A stretch of DNA of 58,586 nucleotides from Spirosoma sp. 48-14. GTDB lineage: Bacteria; Bacteroidota; Bacteroidia; Cytophagales; Spirosomataceae. Below are positions 26,101-34,841 of this stretch, piece by piece; within the stretch, counting starts at the first letter, position 1; each line of letters opens with the position of its first letter. The position numbers and the translations under genes were made by a program. The DNA lies in the NCBI RefSeq assembly GCF_001898575.1, contig NZ_MKUD01000043.1, positions 1 to 58,586 on the forward strand, in the 5' to 3' direction. The notes beneath the pieces were generated by a model. It had not been told where the DNA came from and did not search any database. It saw nothing but the letters and a program-made list of their open reading frames with translations.

Positions 26101-28143
26101 GTGACGAACCGTTTACTGCTGTTTTTTCTGGGATTTACACTGACCCTTCAGGCGCAATCGACTGATTCGTTGCTAAACCAGCTCCGAACTGCCCGGACTG
26201 ATACGGTGCGGATTCGGTTATTGTACGAACTAGGATATACCTACTGGCTTAGTGGAAATGATTCACTGGCGGTGTATTACTGTAGCCAATCAGCAAAGCT
26301 CGCCAAACAAGTTGCGTTTCTGCCTGGAGAGGGTAAAGCCCGATTGCAGTTGGTACGCATTGAAGCCGATCGCATGGTCGATTTCGACGGAGGATTTACG
26401 CAGGTAGATACTGTTTTGCGCATAGCCGCTACGCTGAAAGACCGCCATATGGAAGCGGTAGCTTACATGCGCAAAGCGCAGTTGCTGGAAACCAACCTGA
26501 CCCGCCAGCGGGAAATTATGCCTCTTTTCGATAAAGCGCAGGGAATCTTTACCGAACTGGGAGAGAAGTCGTGGCAGGGTACGGTGTATGGTGAAAAAGC
26601 GCAGTTCTTCGCTCGGACGGGGAATTTCAGCAAGGCCATTGCGTTTTTTCTGAAAGCCCGTCAGCTTCAAGAAGAAGCCAATGACCTGGCAGCTCTTCGC
26701 TCAACATTGCCGAACCTTGGTGTAGCCTATGCTGCGTTGAGGTTGTATGAGGAAGCGTCGACAACATTCGATGAAGCCGAACGGGTTGCTAAAAAGCGAA
26801 ATGATAAAGTACTAGAGGCTTTCTTACTGAATCAACGGGCCGAAATACTCGAGAAACAGGGCCATTACGATGCTGCTCTAGGTGTTTTGGCAAAAGCTGT
26901 AGCCATCCACAAAGCGACGAAGGCCGCCTACTGGCTACCCAAAACCTACCTTCGAATCGGGAGGGTATATATCAAACAGAAGCAATTCGATAAAGCCTTA
27001 ACCTATACCCAACTGGGCGATAAGTTGTTTCAGGATGTGACCGAATCCGACGATTTTCTGGATCATCTGGTTCAGATCAATTATGCGAAGATTTATCTGA
27101 ACCAGCATCAGTACCAGCGAGCCATTACGTATGCTACCGGAGGGTTGACATGGGCCGCTGAATCTGATCCACCTTTACTGGCCGAAACATCTGAATATCA
27201 TTCGATTCTGGCCCAGGCTTACGAAGGAATTGGGCAGTTGGATAAGGCACTGCTCCATTACAAAACATACAAAGCGGATTCGGACTCACTGCTCAACCAA
27301 GAATCGGTTCAGAAAGCCACCGCTTCGGCCATGAATTATGCATTTGATAAGCAGCGGCAACAGGCTCAACTAAACCTGCAAACACTGACGAACGATAAAC
27401 TGACCCAGGCCCGTAATTTTCTGATCACAATTTCAGTACTGACTACGCTTCTGGCTGGCTTTATCTTTTGGTCGAACCGGAAATTGAAATCCAAAAACGA
27501 GGAGTTGGTCATAAAGAATCAGGAAATCGAAGACGCCTTGTTTAAAGGACAATACATCGAGCGAAAGCGGGTAGCCTCCGAATTGCACGACAACCTCAAT
27601 ACCAAACTGGCAGCGTTACGCTGGCGGATGGAAGCCTGGGACGTGGCGGAGTATAGCGAGGAGGATCGCGTCATGCACGAGGGCATGGTGCAGATGCTCG
27701 ACGATGTGTACTCGGATGTTCGGTTGATTTCGCATAACCTGCTACCTACCGAATTACAGACGCATGGCCTGGCTTCTGCCTTACAGAAGTTGACAGATAA
27801 ACTCAATTTCAATCCGAGCATGCAATTTCTGCTCAACATCAGCGGGGTAGAGAAACGGCCAACGGCAAAAATCGAATCGGAGTTATACTACATCGCCCTC
27901 GAACTGGTCAACAACAGCATAAAGCATTCGCAGGCTAATCAGGTTCGTATTGATCTGGACCGACAGCCCAAAAAGATCCGTTTAACCATACGGGATAATG
28001 GCGTAGGCTTTTCGCCTACATCACAGGCCAATGGCATTGGGATGCGGAACATCACCGCTCGTGTGGAAACCTTGAAAGGCGTGTATAAACTGGAGAGTTC
28101 GCCTGGTAATGGAGCCTGCATTCAGATCGAGGTGCCTTCCTGA
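26101..28143 (+). CDS. TPR sensor histidine kinase (HisKA_3 type)
   Basis: I favour the GTG at 26101 (680 residues), because it puts a good signal peptide at the N-terminus (LLLFFLGFTLTLQAQ); a GTG at 26038 would add 21 residues. The periplasmic part has six or so TPRs (about 40-420). A transmembrane helix is at about 440-460 (FLITISVLTTLLAGFIFW), followed by a coiled coil. The HisKA_3 box has phospho-acceptor His496 (ASELHDNLN). ATP-binding motifs are ELVNNSIKHSQ, DNGVGF and GIGMRNI. This is the NarX/DegS-like class that pairs with NarL-type regulators; no response regulator is adjacent, so its partner lies elsewhere. Confidence 0.9.
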   Translation: MTNRLLLFFLGFTLTLQAQSTDSLLNQLRTARTDTVRIRLLYELGYTYWLSGNDSLAVYYCSQSAKLAKQVAFLPGEGKARLQLVRIEADRMVDFDGGFTQVDTVLRIAATLKDRHMEAVAYMRKAQLLETNLTRQREIMPLFDKAQGIFTELGEKSWQGTVYGEKAQFFARTGNFSKAIAFFLKARQLQEEANDLAALRSTLPNLGVAYAALRLYEEASTTFDEAERVAKKRNDKVLEAFLLNQRAEILEKQGHYDAALGVLAKAVAIHKATKAAYWLPKTYLRIGRVYIKQKQFDKALTYTQLGDKLFQDVTESDDFLDHLVQINYAKIYLNQHQYQRAITYATGGLTWAAESDPPLLAETSEYHSILAQAYEGIGQLDKALLHYKTYKADSDSLLNQESVQKATASAMNYAFDKQRQQAQLNLQTLTNDKLTQARNFLITISVLTTLLAGFIFWSNRKLKSKNEELVIKNQEIEDALFKGQYIERKRVASELHDNLNTKLAALRWRMEAWDVAEYSEEDRVMHEGMVQMLDDVYSDVRLISHNLLPTELQTHGLASALQKLTDKLNFNPSMQFLLNISGVEKRPTAKIESELYYIALELVNNSIKHSQANQVRIDLDRQPKKIRLTIRDNGVGFSPTSQANGIGMRNITARVETLKGVYKLESSPGNGACIQIEVPS

Positions 28144-28166
28144 AGAATTACTCATTTCTGAATAAA

Positions 28167-28358
28167 TTATTCGGCTTGTGATTGGGAAGAGGCAAAGACG
28201 ATGGTAAAAAAGTGTTTTCGGCAACGTAAACAGGAGTACAGTCTGGCGAAAGGAATCCGTCGGAGCCAACCTTCCCGATGCAGGCGAACTAATTTTTTCG
28301 ACTGACATCTAGGGCATTGTGATCGGAAGCTGAACGTAGGAAAATTGCGATTCGCCAT
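28167..28358 (-). CDS. Small zinc-ribbon-like protein
   Basis: 63 codons with two Cys pairs, CPRC at 15-18 and CLRC near 43-46, separated by a basic stretch (HREGWLRRIPFARLYS). This is the layout of a zinc ribbon, and similar small proteins are common in Bacteroidota. It lies 82 bases after the SDR gene on the same strand, in an otherwise empty 297-base gap between the SDR and the convergent kinase gene. Function unknown; nucleic-acid binding would be a guess. Confidence 0.6.
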   Translation of the reverse strand: MANRNFPTFSFRSQCPRCQSKKLVRLHREGWLRRIPFARLYSCLRCRKHFFTIVFASSQSQAE

Positions 28359-28440
28359 TGCTTGTGCTGAGTGTTAAGTATACAAAACACAAGTAATGGC
28401 TATTTTTACTATTGCTCGTCTGAGTGTGTGCTAACAAGGG

Positions 28441-29190
28441 TTATATGATGCTAAGACCTCCATCTACCGAAATTGGCTGGCCAATAACGTAACTGGAAGC
28501 AGGACTAAATAACCATAAAACCGCTTCGGCCACTTCTGTTGCCTTTCCAAGTCGTTTGATAGGTGCACCTTCTGTGGTTGCCCGCTCCGATAAATCGCCG
28601 GTGTTAAACATACTATCGACCATGGGTGTCTCAATCGTGCCGGGACATACAGCATTGATACGGATTCCTTTTGGCGCATACTCAACGGCAGCACATTTTG
28701 TTAGGCCCAGTACGCCATGCTTGGCAGCATGATAGGCAGAACGGCCAGCGCTACCAACCAGGCCGCCAATCGACGAGTTGTTGACAATGGCTCCGTTACC
28801 CTGCTTACGCATTTGCTGCAATTCGTATTTCATGCAAAGCCATACACCCTTCAGGTTTATATCGACAACCCGATCAAATACCTCCTCGTCCAGATCGGCT
28901 GTGTCTGTCATCGGCACCATGATACCCGCATTATTGAACGCAGCATCCAGTCGACCGTACACAGTTACGGTCTGGTCAATCATTGTTTTTACTTCTTTGG
29001 CGTTTGTAACATTGCATTTTACAGAAATGGCCTGACCACCTTGTGCGGTTATCGTCTCGACCACTGACTGGGCGGCTTTTTCATTGATATCGGCTACCAC
29101 CACTTTAGCCCCTCTTGCTGCGGCCAGCAAAGCTACTGCTTCGCCCATACCACTACCGGCACCTGTTACCAGTACTACCTGTTCATCCAT
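28441..29190 (-). CDS. SDR-family oxidoreductase
   Basis: 249 residues, classical SDR length. Cofactor motif TGAGSGMG near the N-terminus, NNAG and catalytic NNSS/YHAAKHG, and the C-terminal SYVIGQPISVDGG typical of glucose-1-dehydrogenase/3-oxoacyl-ACP-reductase-like proteins. The Asp in VVVADIN after the second strand favours NAD over NADP. Substrate unknown. It is 121 bases from the cupin gene on the same strand. Confidence 0.88.
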   Translation of the reverse strand: MDEQVVLVTGAGSGMGEAVALLAAARGAKVVVADINEKAAQSVVETITAQGGQAISVKCNVTNAKEVKTMIDQTVTVYGRLDAAFNNAGIMVPMTDTADLDEEVFDRVVDINLKGVWLCMKYELQQMRKQGNGAIVNNSSIGGLVGSAGRSAYHAAKHGVLGLTKCAAVEYAPKGIRINAVCPGTIETPMVDSMFNTGDLSERATTEGAPIKRLGKATEVAEAVLWLFSPASSYVIGQPISVDGGLSII

Positions 29191-29311
29191 ACCTGTGCTG
29201 CTTAAATTTTGATTGATTTTTCACTATCAGGCTCCGTTGTGACAACGGCTAATAGCGCATTACAAAACAATTAATTGATACAACGTGCTGAATAGTGCGG
29301 TTTCCACTTTC

Positions 29312-29707
29312 CTATTTTGTGTATTCCTGATCGGTTACCTGTTCCATCCAGGTTACCACATTGCCGTTTATGCTTTCCTGGATCGCAATGTGGCTCATTG
29401 CTTTATAGGGAGAAGCGCCATGCCAGTGCTTTTCATTGGGTTCGAACCAGATTACATCGCCGAGGTGAATCTCCTCGATGGGCCCTCCCTCGCGCTGCAC
29501 CCAACCCATACCCGACATAACAATCAGGGTTTGGCCCGCTGGATGCGTATGCCAGGCGGTTCGGGCACCGGGTTCGAACGTGACCAGGGCACCAGCCGCT
29601 TTTGTCGAGGATTTCGTTGAGAATAGAGGGTCTATGCGCACTGCCCCTGTAAACCAGGCATCCGGGCCTATTGTGGAGGGCTGGGCTCCGTTTCTAGTGA
29701 TTTCCAT
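29312..29707 (-). CDS. Cupin-domain protein
   Basis: 131 residues with a single cupin barrel: first motif WHTHPAGQTLIVMSGMG and second motif IWFEPNEKHWHGA, with His residues placed to bind a metal. It resembles the carboxymuconolactone decarboxylase-associated and (R)-mandelonitrile lyase-like cupins in length and motif. It lies 12 bases after the end of the broken cyclophilin-like gene and probably belongs to its transcript. Role not assignable. Confidence 0.8.
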   Translation of the reverse strand: MEITRNGAQPSTIGPDAWFTGAVRIDPLFSTKSSTKAAGALVTFEPGARTAWHTHPAGQTLIVMSGMGWVQREGGPIEEIHLGDVIWFEPNEKHWHGASPYKAMSHIAIQESINGNVVTWMEQVTDQEYTK

Positions 29708-29719
29708 TCTTACTATATC

Positions 29720-30177
29720 TTAGTTCGATAAGCTAAAAGTGACGGTGATACGTCCGGTGCCCAGAGCCTCTGCCAATCCTGTGGGATCATCGATTTGTCC
29801 CAGCTTCGTATACGTATAGACTGTCGGAAACGATTTATAAAAGAGCACCAGCGTATTGCCACCATAAATCATCAAGTCGCCCGTTTGGATCGTGCCCGGA
29901 TTGGATGAGTTGGTCGGGAGATTGTCCGCAAATCGGTATAGCTTCTCGTTGCCGTTCAACTCACTCATCTCAATTGTCAGGGGCAATCGGGCTTTACCGT
30001 CGGATTAGTGAGCAACGTGGCTTTGAATGTGCGGGAACCAATCCGAATTGAGAGCCGATTGGATGTACTATCGGTAACTGAAGGGGTATCGGTGTACGTG
30101 GTATCGGGTAGCCGTGGGTTTTCGAAAGTCATTAGATTATCGGTTTTGCAGGCCATACTACGTATAAAAACGAGCAT
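29720..30177 (-). pseudogene. Frameshifted cyclophilin-like lipoprotein gene
   Basis: Two overlapping frames together encode one family-like protein. The first (from 30177) has SIRIGSRTFKATLLTNPTVK and then stops. The second continues as ARLPLTIEMSELNGNEKLYR to the stop at 29720, with the family features GTIQTGDLMIYG and LVLFYKSF. Adding one A to the AAA run complementary to 29993-29995 would join them. The protein resembles the small cyclophilin-like fold family that binds no known ligand. The N-terminus (FIRSMAC) looks like a lipobox but a full signal peptide would require a non-ATG start upstream. It is either a decayed gene or a sequencing error in a short homopolymer. Confidence 0.75.
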
Positions 30178-30370
30178 GAGCGCACTCAGGAAAAGGCGAC
30201 CCGGTCGTCGCTGGGCTACAAAAGCCCTGAACAGTTCGAACAGGAGTACGACACAAATCAGACAAATTCAGTGTACCGCTAAATCGGACCACCTCACCGA
30301 ACTCTTTTTACTTAGGTAGATTGTATGGAAGATGATGTATTGTAGACTTCTTACTTAATGACAAAAATCT

Positions 30371-30378
30371 TACATTTG
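30371..30378 (+). promoter_or_regulatory. -7-like element TACATTTG before the GntR gene
   Basis: TACATTTG matches the Bacteroidota TAnnTTTG consensus. A start site a few bases downstream would put the operator at 30397-30410 inside the short leader. I found no convincing -33 element. The rest of the 234-base gap back to 30177 shows nothing clear. Confidence 0.4.
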
Positions 30379-30396
30379 CCATCCTTGTAGGTCTAT

Positions 30397-30410
30397 TTTT
30401 GTTTACAAAA
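30397..30410. promoter_or_regulatory. Putative GntR-regulator operator 1
   Basis: TTTTGTTTACAAAA ends one base before the regulator's own ATG at 30412. The same 14-mer occurs before susC, and a near reverse complement occurs before the creatininase operon. A site touching the start codon fits autorepression. Confidence 0.65.
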
Positions 30411-30411
30411 T

Positions 30412-31050
30412 ATGAAAGTTGATTCACTCGCCAATAAAGTTTATATCGAAATCAGGCGCAAAATATTATCTAACCAGTTAGTAGCAGGTACACGCTTAAA
30501 AGAAGATCTCTGGGCTAAAAAGCTGGACGTGAACCGGATGGCGGTTCGCGAAGCATTGACGCGCCTTCAGGGTGAGCAACTGGTTGTCTTTGGCGAGAAA
30601 GGCGGCTATTTCGTGAAATCCATAACGGCCGATGATATTCGTGAAATACGTGAAATACGCGAAATATTGGAGTTGAGCGCCCTGCGGTTAGCGATCCAAA
30701 AGATTGATGATCAGCAACTTGCAAAACTAGAGGAAATCTGCAATGATTTCACCTCAATGGTTGCTCGTGGGTATTTGAGCGGAGCACTGGAGGCTGATGT
30801 TAAATTTCATGAAACCCTCATCGACTGTGCCGGTAATTCTAAGCTGATGGACATTTACCAAATCAGCAACATTCCCTTATTCCACCAAAAAATTGGAAAG
30901 ACTCAGATCCACATGAACGATTATGAGCTTACCGACCAGGAGCACCGACAGATACTAAAAGGCTTGAAAGACAGAGATCTATCACTTGCTCAGGATGCCC
31001 TTATCAGGCATTTACTCCGGGGAGAAACGGCTTCGCTGGAGATTGAATAA
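30412..31050 (+). CDS. GntR-family (FCD) transcriptional regulator
   Basis: 212 residues. The winged helix is at 1-75 (LWAKKLDVNRMAVREALTRL, then GGYFVKS for the wing). An FCD effector domain of about 130 residues follows, with acid and His residues in DVKFHETLIDCAGN and EHRQILKGL that usually bind a metal and a carboxylate ligand. FadR-subfamily proteins of this kind usually sense sugar acids or keto acids. That fits the enolase/DapA-type enzymes of the downstream locus. It is most likely the repressor of the susCD and creatininase operons through the TTTTGTTTACAAAA sites. Confidence 0.88.
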   Translation: MKVDSLANKVYIEIRRKILSNQLVAGTRLKEDLWAKKLDVNRMAVREALTRLQGEQLVVFGEKGGYFVKSITADDIREIREIREILELSALRLAIQKIDDQQLAKLEEICNDFTSMVARGYLSGALEADVKFHETLIDCAGNSKLMDIYQISNIPLFHQKIGKTQIHMNDYELTDQEHRQILKGLKDRDLSLAQDALIRHLLRGETASLEIE

Positions 31051-31632
31051 ATAGCCCATCTGCCCAATCAGGATTCACTATCCCTTCTTCTCTTATTGCT
31101 AATATTGTCGGTTTTTTCAAACGTACGCTTGAGTAAGCCTATCTGGCTGTATCCCACAATCGGATACAATGGCTAAAACCCAACAAGATTAGCCCTATTA
31201 TTTCCGCTGATTTATCCGCCAGCCACACGTTCTCCTGTTGCCTACCTGTTCTTACGAAGAAAACGAACCTGAAACCCAACTCATTTCCCTACTCGGCCAG
31301 TTCTTTGGCTTGAAAAATATTTTTTTAGTTTCTCTTTTTATTTTGTTTACAAAATTTGCTTTTATTTGTAATCAAAAATAAGCCGAAACATATTGCGTAA
31401 CTGATAGCAGGCCGAATAAAAGACCGCTAGTCGTATTGTTCATAGTCGTGCAATCCGGCTCGTTGACGAAAGCCTCCTAGGTAGCTACACACCTATAAGC
31501 TCCAGGCCACACCCTTGGAGTTGGTAAGGAACTTATTGCCCGATGCGTCCCTGTTACTGCCCGATTCTCAGCGTACACTTAACTCATTACCTATAATCTT
31601 TATCATGCGACTTTTTGACAAAAAACTACCTT
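31051..31632 (+). other. 582-base spacer before susC
   Basis: I see no protein-coding gene. It holds operator 2 at 31341-31354 and AT-rich sequence around it (31315-31380). The remaining 280 bases up to the susC start would be an unusually long leader. A weak stem (CTCCAG...TTGGAG around 31500-31520) is not convincing. No recognisable riboswitch. Confidence 0.5.
31341..31354. promoter_or_regulatory. Putative GntR-regulator operator 2
   Basis: TTTTGTTTACAAAA, identical to the 14-mer at 30397-30410, within A/T flanks on both sides. It is 279 bases before the susC ATG. Confidence 0.65.
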
Positions 31633-34600
31633 ATGAAAACACTAGCCAAACCATCCGTTAGTTTTCCTGATCGCAACAGCAGTACAGGCAAGCACATCCG
31701 GCGGGTTTTCTGTCTAACCCTCTTTTTCCTTGTAATCGAAGGAGCATTCTGTCTAATGAACCTGTCTACCGCGAATCGTGCCTTCGCCCAACCGGTAAAG
31801 CAGCTTACGGGGCGTGTGCTAGATAACCAGAAAAGCCCCGTTCCGGGTGCAACCATCGTAGCCAAAGGCAGTAATACGGGCGTTACAACCGATGCTGATG
31901 GGAAATTCACGCTTTCCGTTTCCAACGCCGTCAATGCGCTCGTCATTTCCTATATCGGCATGACACCCCAGGAAATTGAATTGGGCAATCGCTCGGCTCT
32001 GGGCGACATCGTTCTGTCGGAAAGCAGCATGGTCCTGCGCGAAGTGGTCGTAACGGCACTCGGTATCGAACGAGCAGCCAAAACCATTACCTATGCGATC
32101 CAGAAGATTGGTGGAGATCAAATTAACGAGGTTCGGGATGCTAACTTCACCAACACGCTTTCGGGGAAAATTGCTGGTTTAACCATTACCCCATCGGCAA
32201 ATGGCCCTGGTGGTGCTACCCGGATCGTCCTTCGGGGGAACCGCTCCATTCAGGGCTCCAATAATGCCCTAATCGTTGTGGATGGGGTGCCTATCGACAA
32301 CTCTACCCCTGCTGGTCAGGTACGGAACGATGCCGGAGGTCAGAGCGGTAGCGACGGGGCTTCGAGCATCAACCCCGATGATATTGAGTCGCTTAACGTA
32401 TTGAAAGGAGCCGCCGGAGCTGCCCTCTACGGTAGCCGGGCCGCCAACGGGGTAATTATTATCACAACGAAAAAAGGGAAAAGTGGCAAGATCGACGTCA
32501 ACATCAATTCGGGTGTGACCATCGACCGCGCCTTAACCACGCCCAACGTTCAGAACACCTATGCGCAGGGTTCGGGAGGGACCTACTCGACGCTGGCGGG
32601 CGGAAGCTGGGGGCCTGCCGTCAGCGGACAGAGTGTGACCAACTGGCAGGGAAAAACGGTCAATCTTCAGGACTATCCCGACAATATCAAAGACTTTTTC
32701 CAGACTGCCGTATCGACCAACAACTCGGTGGGCATAAGTGGCGGCTCCGATAAAGTACAAACCTATCTGTCGTATTCGAACAACTACATCAACGGTATAG
32801 TCCCCAATAACCGCCTGTCTAGAAACACCTTCAATGGCCGGATGAGCGTGGATTTGACGAACCGGCTATCCGTCGATGCCAAGGTTACCTACATGGTTCA
32901 GAACATTTACGATAAGCCAGGTGTAGGGGGAGATGGCCTGGTGGTTGCCAATATTTTCAGAATTCCTAGAAGTGTAGACCCCGAAACCTTAAAGTCGTAT
33001 AAAACGGTGAACGTCAGTGGGGTTGAAACACCTACCTACTGGACCACCACCGACCCCGTGTACATGAATCCATACTGGACCATCAACAACACGCACCACG
33101 ACGAGAACCGGAGTCGGGTAACGGGCCTGCTGGTCATGCGCTATAAACTTACCGACTGGCTGAATATTCAGGGACGGGTTAGCTCCGATAGTTACAACGA
33201 TTTCATCACCCAGAAATACGCCAACAACACGGTTAACTATGCCCGTCAGCCGGGTGGTTATTACTCCGAAGGCAATGATTTCATCGCCGAACGCAACATC
33301 GATGTATTGTTGACCGGCACGAACCGCCTGACGAGTGATTTGAAAGTAAACTATAACCTGGGTAGTTCGGTGCTGACCCGCAGCCTGCGTCATCGGGTCA
33401 ATATTGCCGATGGGCTGGGCTTCCCCAACAAGTATGACCTGAGCTATGCCACTACGCTAAAAGTAGAAGCTACCACCAGTAAACGGGAACTTCAGTCAGT
33501 TTACGGAACGGCCCAGTTTGCCTATCGGGACTACTTGTTTCTAGACCTGACCGCCCGAAACGACTGGTCGAGTACCCTGCCATCGCCTTACTCTTATTTC
33601 TACCCGTCGGTAGGTGTATCAGCTATCGTTTCTGAAATGATCAAGTTGCCAAACTGGATTAGTCTTGGCAAAGTGCGGGCCTCGGTAACGAAGGTGGGTA
33701 ACGACGCCAATCCCTACCTGCTGGGCCAAACGTATAGCTATATCCGTGGGGGTTTTGGTGGCTATATTGCCAGCAGCAGCACCAAGGCCATTTCGGATCT
33801 TAAACCCGAGCTTACTCAGTCGCTGGAAATAGGTACAGAATGGGGTTTCTACAACAATCGGCTGGGTATTGACCTGACCTATTATAAGACCAATTCCAAA
33901 AACCAGTTGCTCCAGGTGGCCTCCCCCGCTTCGTCCGGCTATTCGACGCTGAATGTGAATGCGGGCAATATTCAGAATTCAGGGTTTGAGGTCATGCTGA
34001 CGGGCAAGCCAATCGTCAAAAAGGATTTCACCTGGAATATGGGTCTGAATTATGCCCGAAATACCAACAAAGTACTTGAATTGTACGAAGGGGTAAGCCT
34101 GTTCTACCTTGGCTCATCGGCTAACGTGCGTATGGCTACGCCCGTTGTTAAAGAAGGTGGCTCGTATGGCGATTTATATGGCTACAAATGGAAAACGCTG
34201 AATGGTCAGTACGTAGTCGATGCCAATGGCGTTCCCGTAAAAACCGACGCTATTGAAAAACTCGGCAACTTTAACCCAAAATTCACCGCAGGCTTTAGCA
34301 ACAGTTTTACCTACAAAAACTGGAATCTGAACCTGCTGATCGACGGTAAGTTCGGCGGCATCGTTACCTCGGGTACGTCGGCGCAGATGGCGTATGCGGG
34401 CACCTCGGCCAGTACAGTAGCGTTTCGGGATGCCAACTCCTGGCTGGTTCCGGGCGTAACCCCCACAGGGGAAACCAATACCGTTTCGGTAAATGCGGAG
34501 AAATTCTGGCAAACCATAGCGCAGGGCGATTACTCCTGGGGTGAGTTCTTCACCTACGATGCCACCAATGTTCGGGTACGCGAATTAACGCTGGGCTACA

Positions 34601-34830
34601 ATTTCACCCGGTTACCCGGCTTTTTCAAACACGCCCGCCTGTCGTTTGTAGCCCGTAACCTGTTCTTCCTCTACCGGGGTAGCGCCATTCTCGATGTTCC
34701 GGGCATTGGCAAACGAAAAATGGATTTCGATCCGGAAGTAAGTTTCGGCAACAGTAACTTCCAGGGGGTAGAATACTATAATCTGCCATCGACCCGCAAC
34801 ATTGGTGTGAACCTCAAACTCTCTTTCTAA
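31633..34830 (+). CDS. SusC/RagA-type TonB-linked outer membrane transporter
   Basis: 1065 residues from the ATG at 31633 (a TTG six codons upstream is in frame but unlikely). Signal peptide to about residue 53 (NRAFAQ). A carboxypeptidase-regulatory-like domain follows (LTGRVLDNQKSPVPGATI), then the plug with LREVVVTALG and the SusC signature DPDDIESLNVLKG-like stretch (NPDDIESLNVLKGAAGAAL). A long beta-barrel ends in GVNLKLSF. It imports glycan pieces across the outer membrane with the SusD partner encoded 11 bases downstream. The substrate is not readable, but linked GH20 and GH109 genes suggest an amino-sugar glycan. Confidence 0.95.
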   Translation: MKTLAKPSVSFPDRNSSTGKHIRRVFCLTLFFLVIEGAFCLMNLSTANRAFAQPVKQLTGRVLDNQKSPVPGATIVAKGSNTGVTTDADGKFTLSVSNAVNALVISYIGMTPQEIELGNRSALGDIVLSESSMVLREVVVTALGIERAAKTITYAIQKIGGDQINEVRDANFTNTLSGKIAGLTITPSANGPGGATRIVLRGNRSIQGSNNALIVVDGVPIDNSTPAGQVRNDAGGQSGSDGASSINPDDIESLNVLKGAAGAALYGSRAANGVIIITTKKGKSGKIDVNINSGVTIDRALTTPNVQNTYAQGSGGTYSTLAGGSWGPAVSGQSVTNWQGKTVNLQDYPDNIKDFFQTAVSTNNSVGISGGSDKVQTYLSYSNNYINGIVPNNRLSRNTFNGRMSVDLTNRLSVDAKVTYMVQNIYDKPGVGGDGLVVANIFRIPRSVDPETLKSYKTVNVSGVETPTYWTTTDPVYMNPYWTINNTHHDENRSRVTGLLVMRYKLTDWLNIQGRVSSDSYNDFITQKYANNTVNYARQPGGYYSEGNDFIAERNIDVLLTGTNRLTSDLKVNYNLGSSVLTRSLRHRVNIADGLGFPNKYDLSYATTLKVEATTSKRELQSVYGTAQFAYRDYLFLDLTARNDWSSTLPSPYSYFYPSVGVSAIVSEMIKLPNWISLGKVRASVTKVGNDANPYLLGQTYSYIRGGFGGYIASSSTKAISDLKPELTQSLEIGTEWGFYNNRLGIDLTYYKTNSKNQLLQVASPASSGYSTLNVNAGNIQNSGFEVMLTGKPIVKKDFTWNMGLNYARNTNKVLELYEGVSLFYLGSSANVRMATPVVKEGGSYGDLYGYKWKTLNGQYVVDANGVPVKTDAIEKLGNFNPKFTAGFSNSFTYKNWNLNLLIDGKFGGIVTSGTSAQMAYAGTSASTVAFRDANSWLVPGVTPTGETNTVSVNAEKFWQTIAQGDYSWGEFFTYDATNVRVRELTLGYNFTRLPGFFKHARLSFVARNLFFLYRGSAILDVPGIGKRKMDFDPEVSFGNSNFQGVEYYNLPSTRNIGVNLKLSF

Positions 34831-34841
34831 ATGCTTTGATC

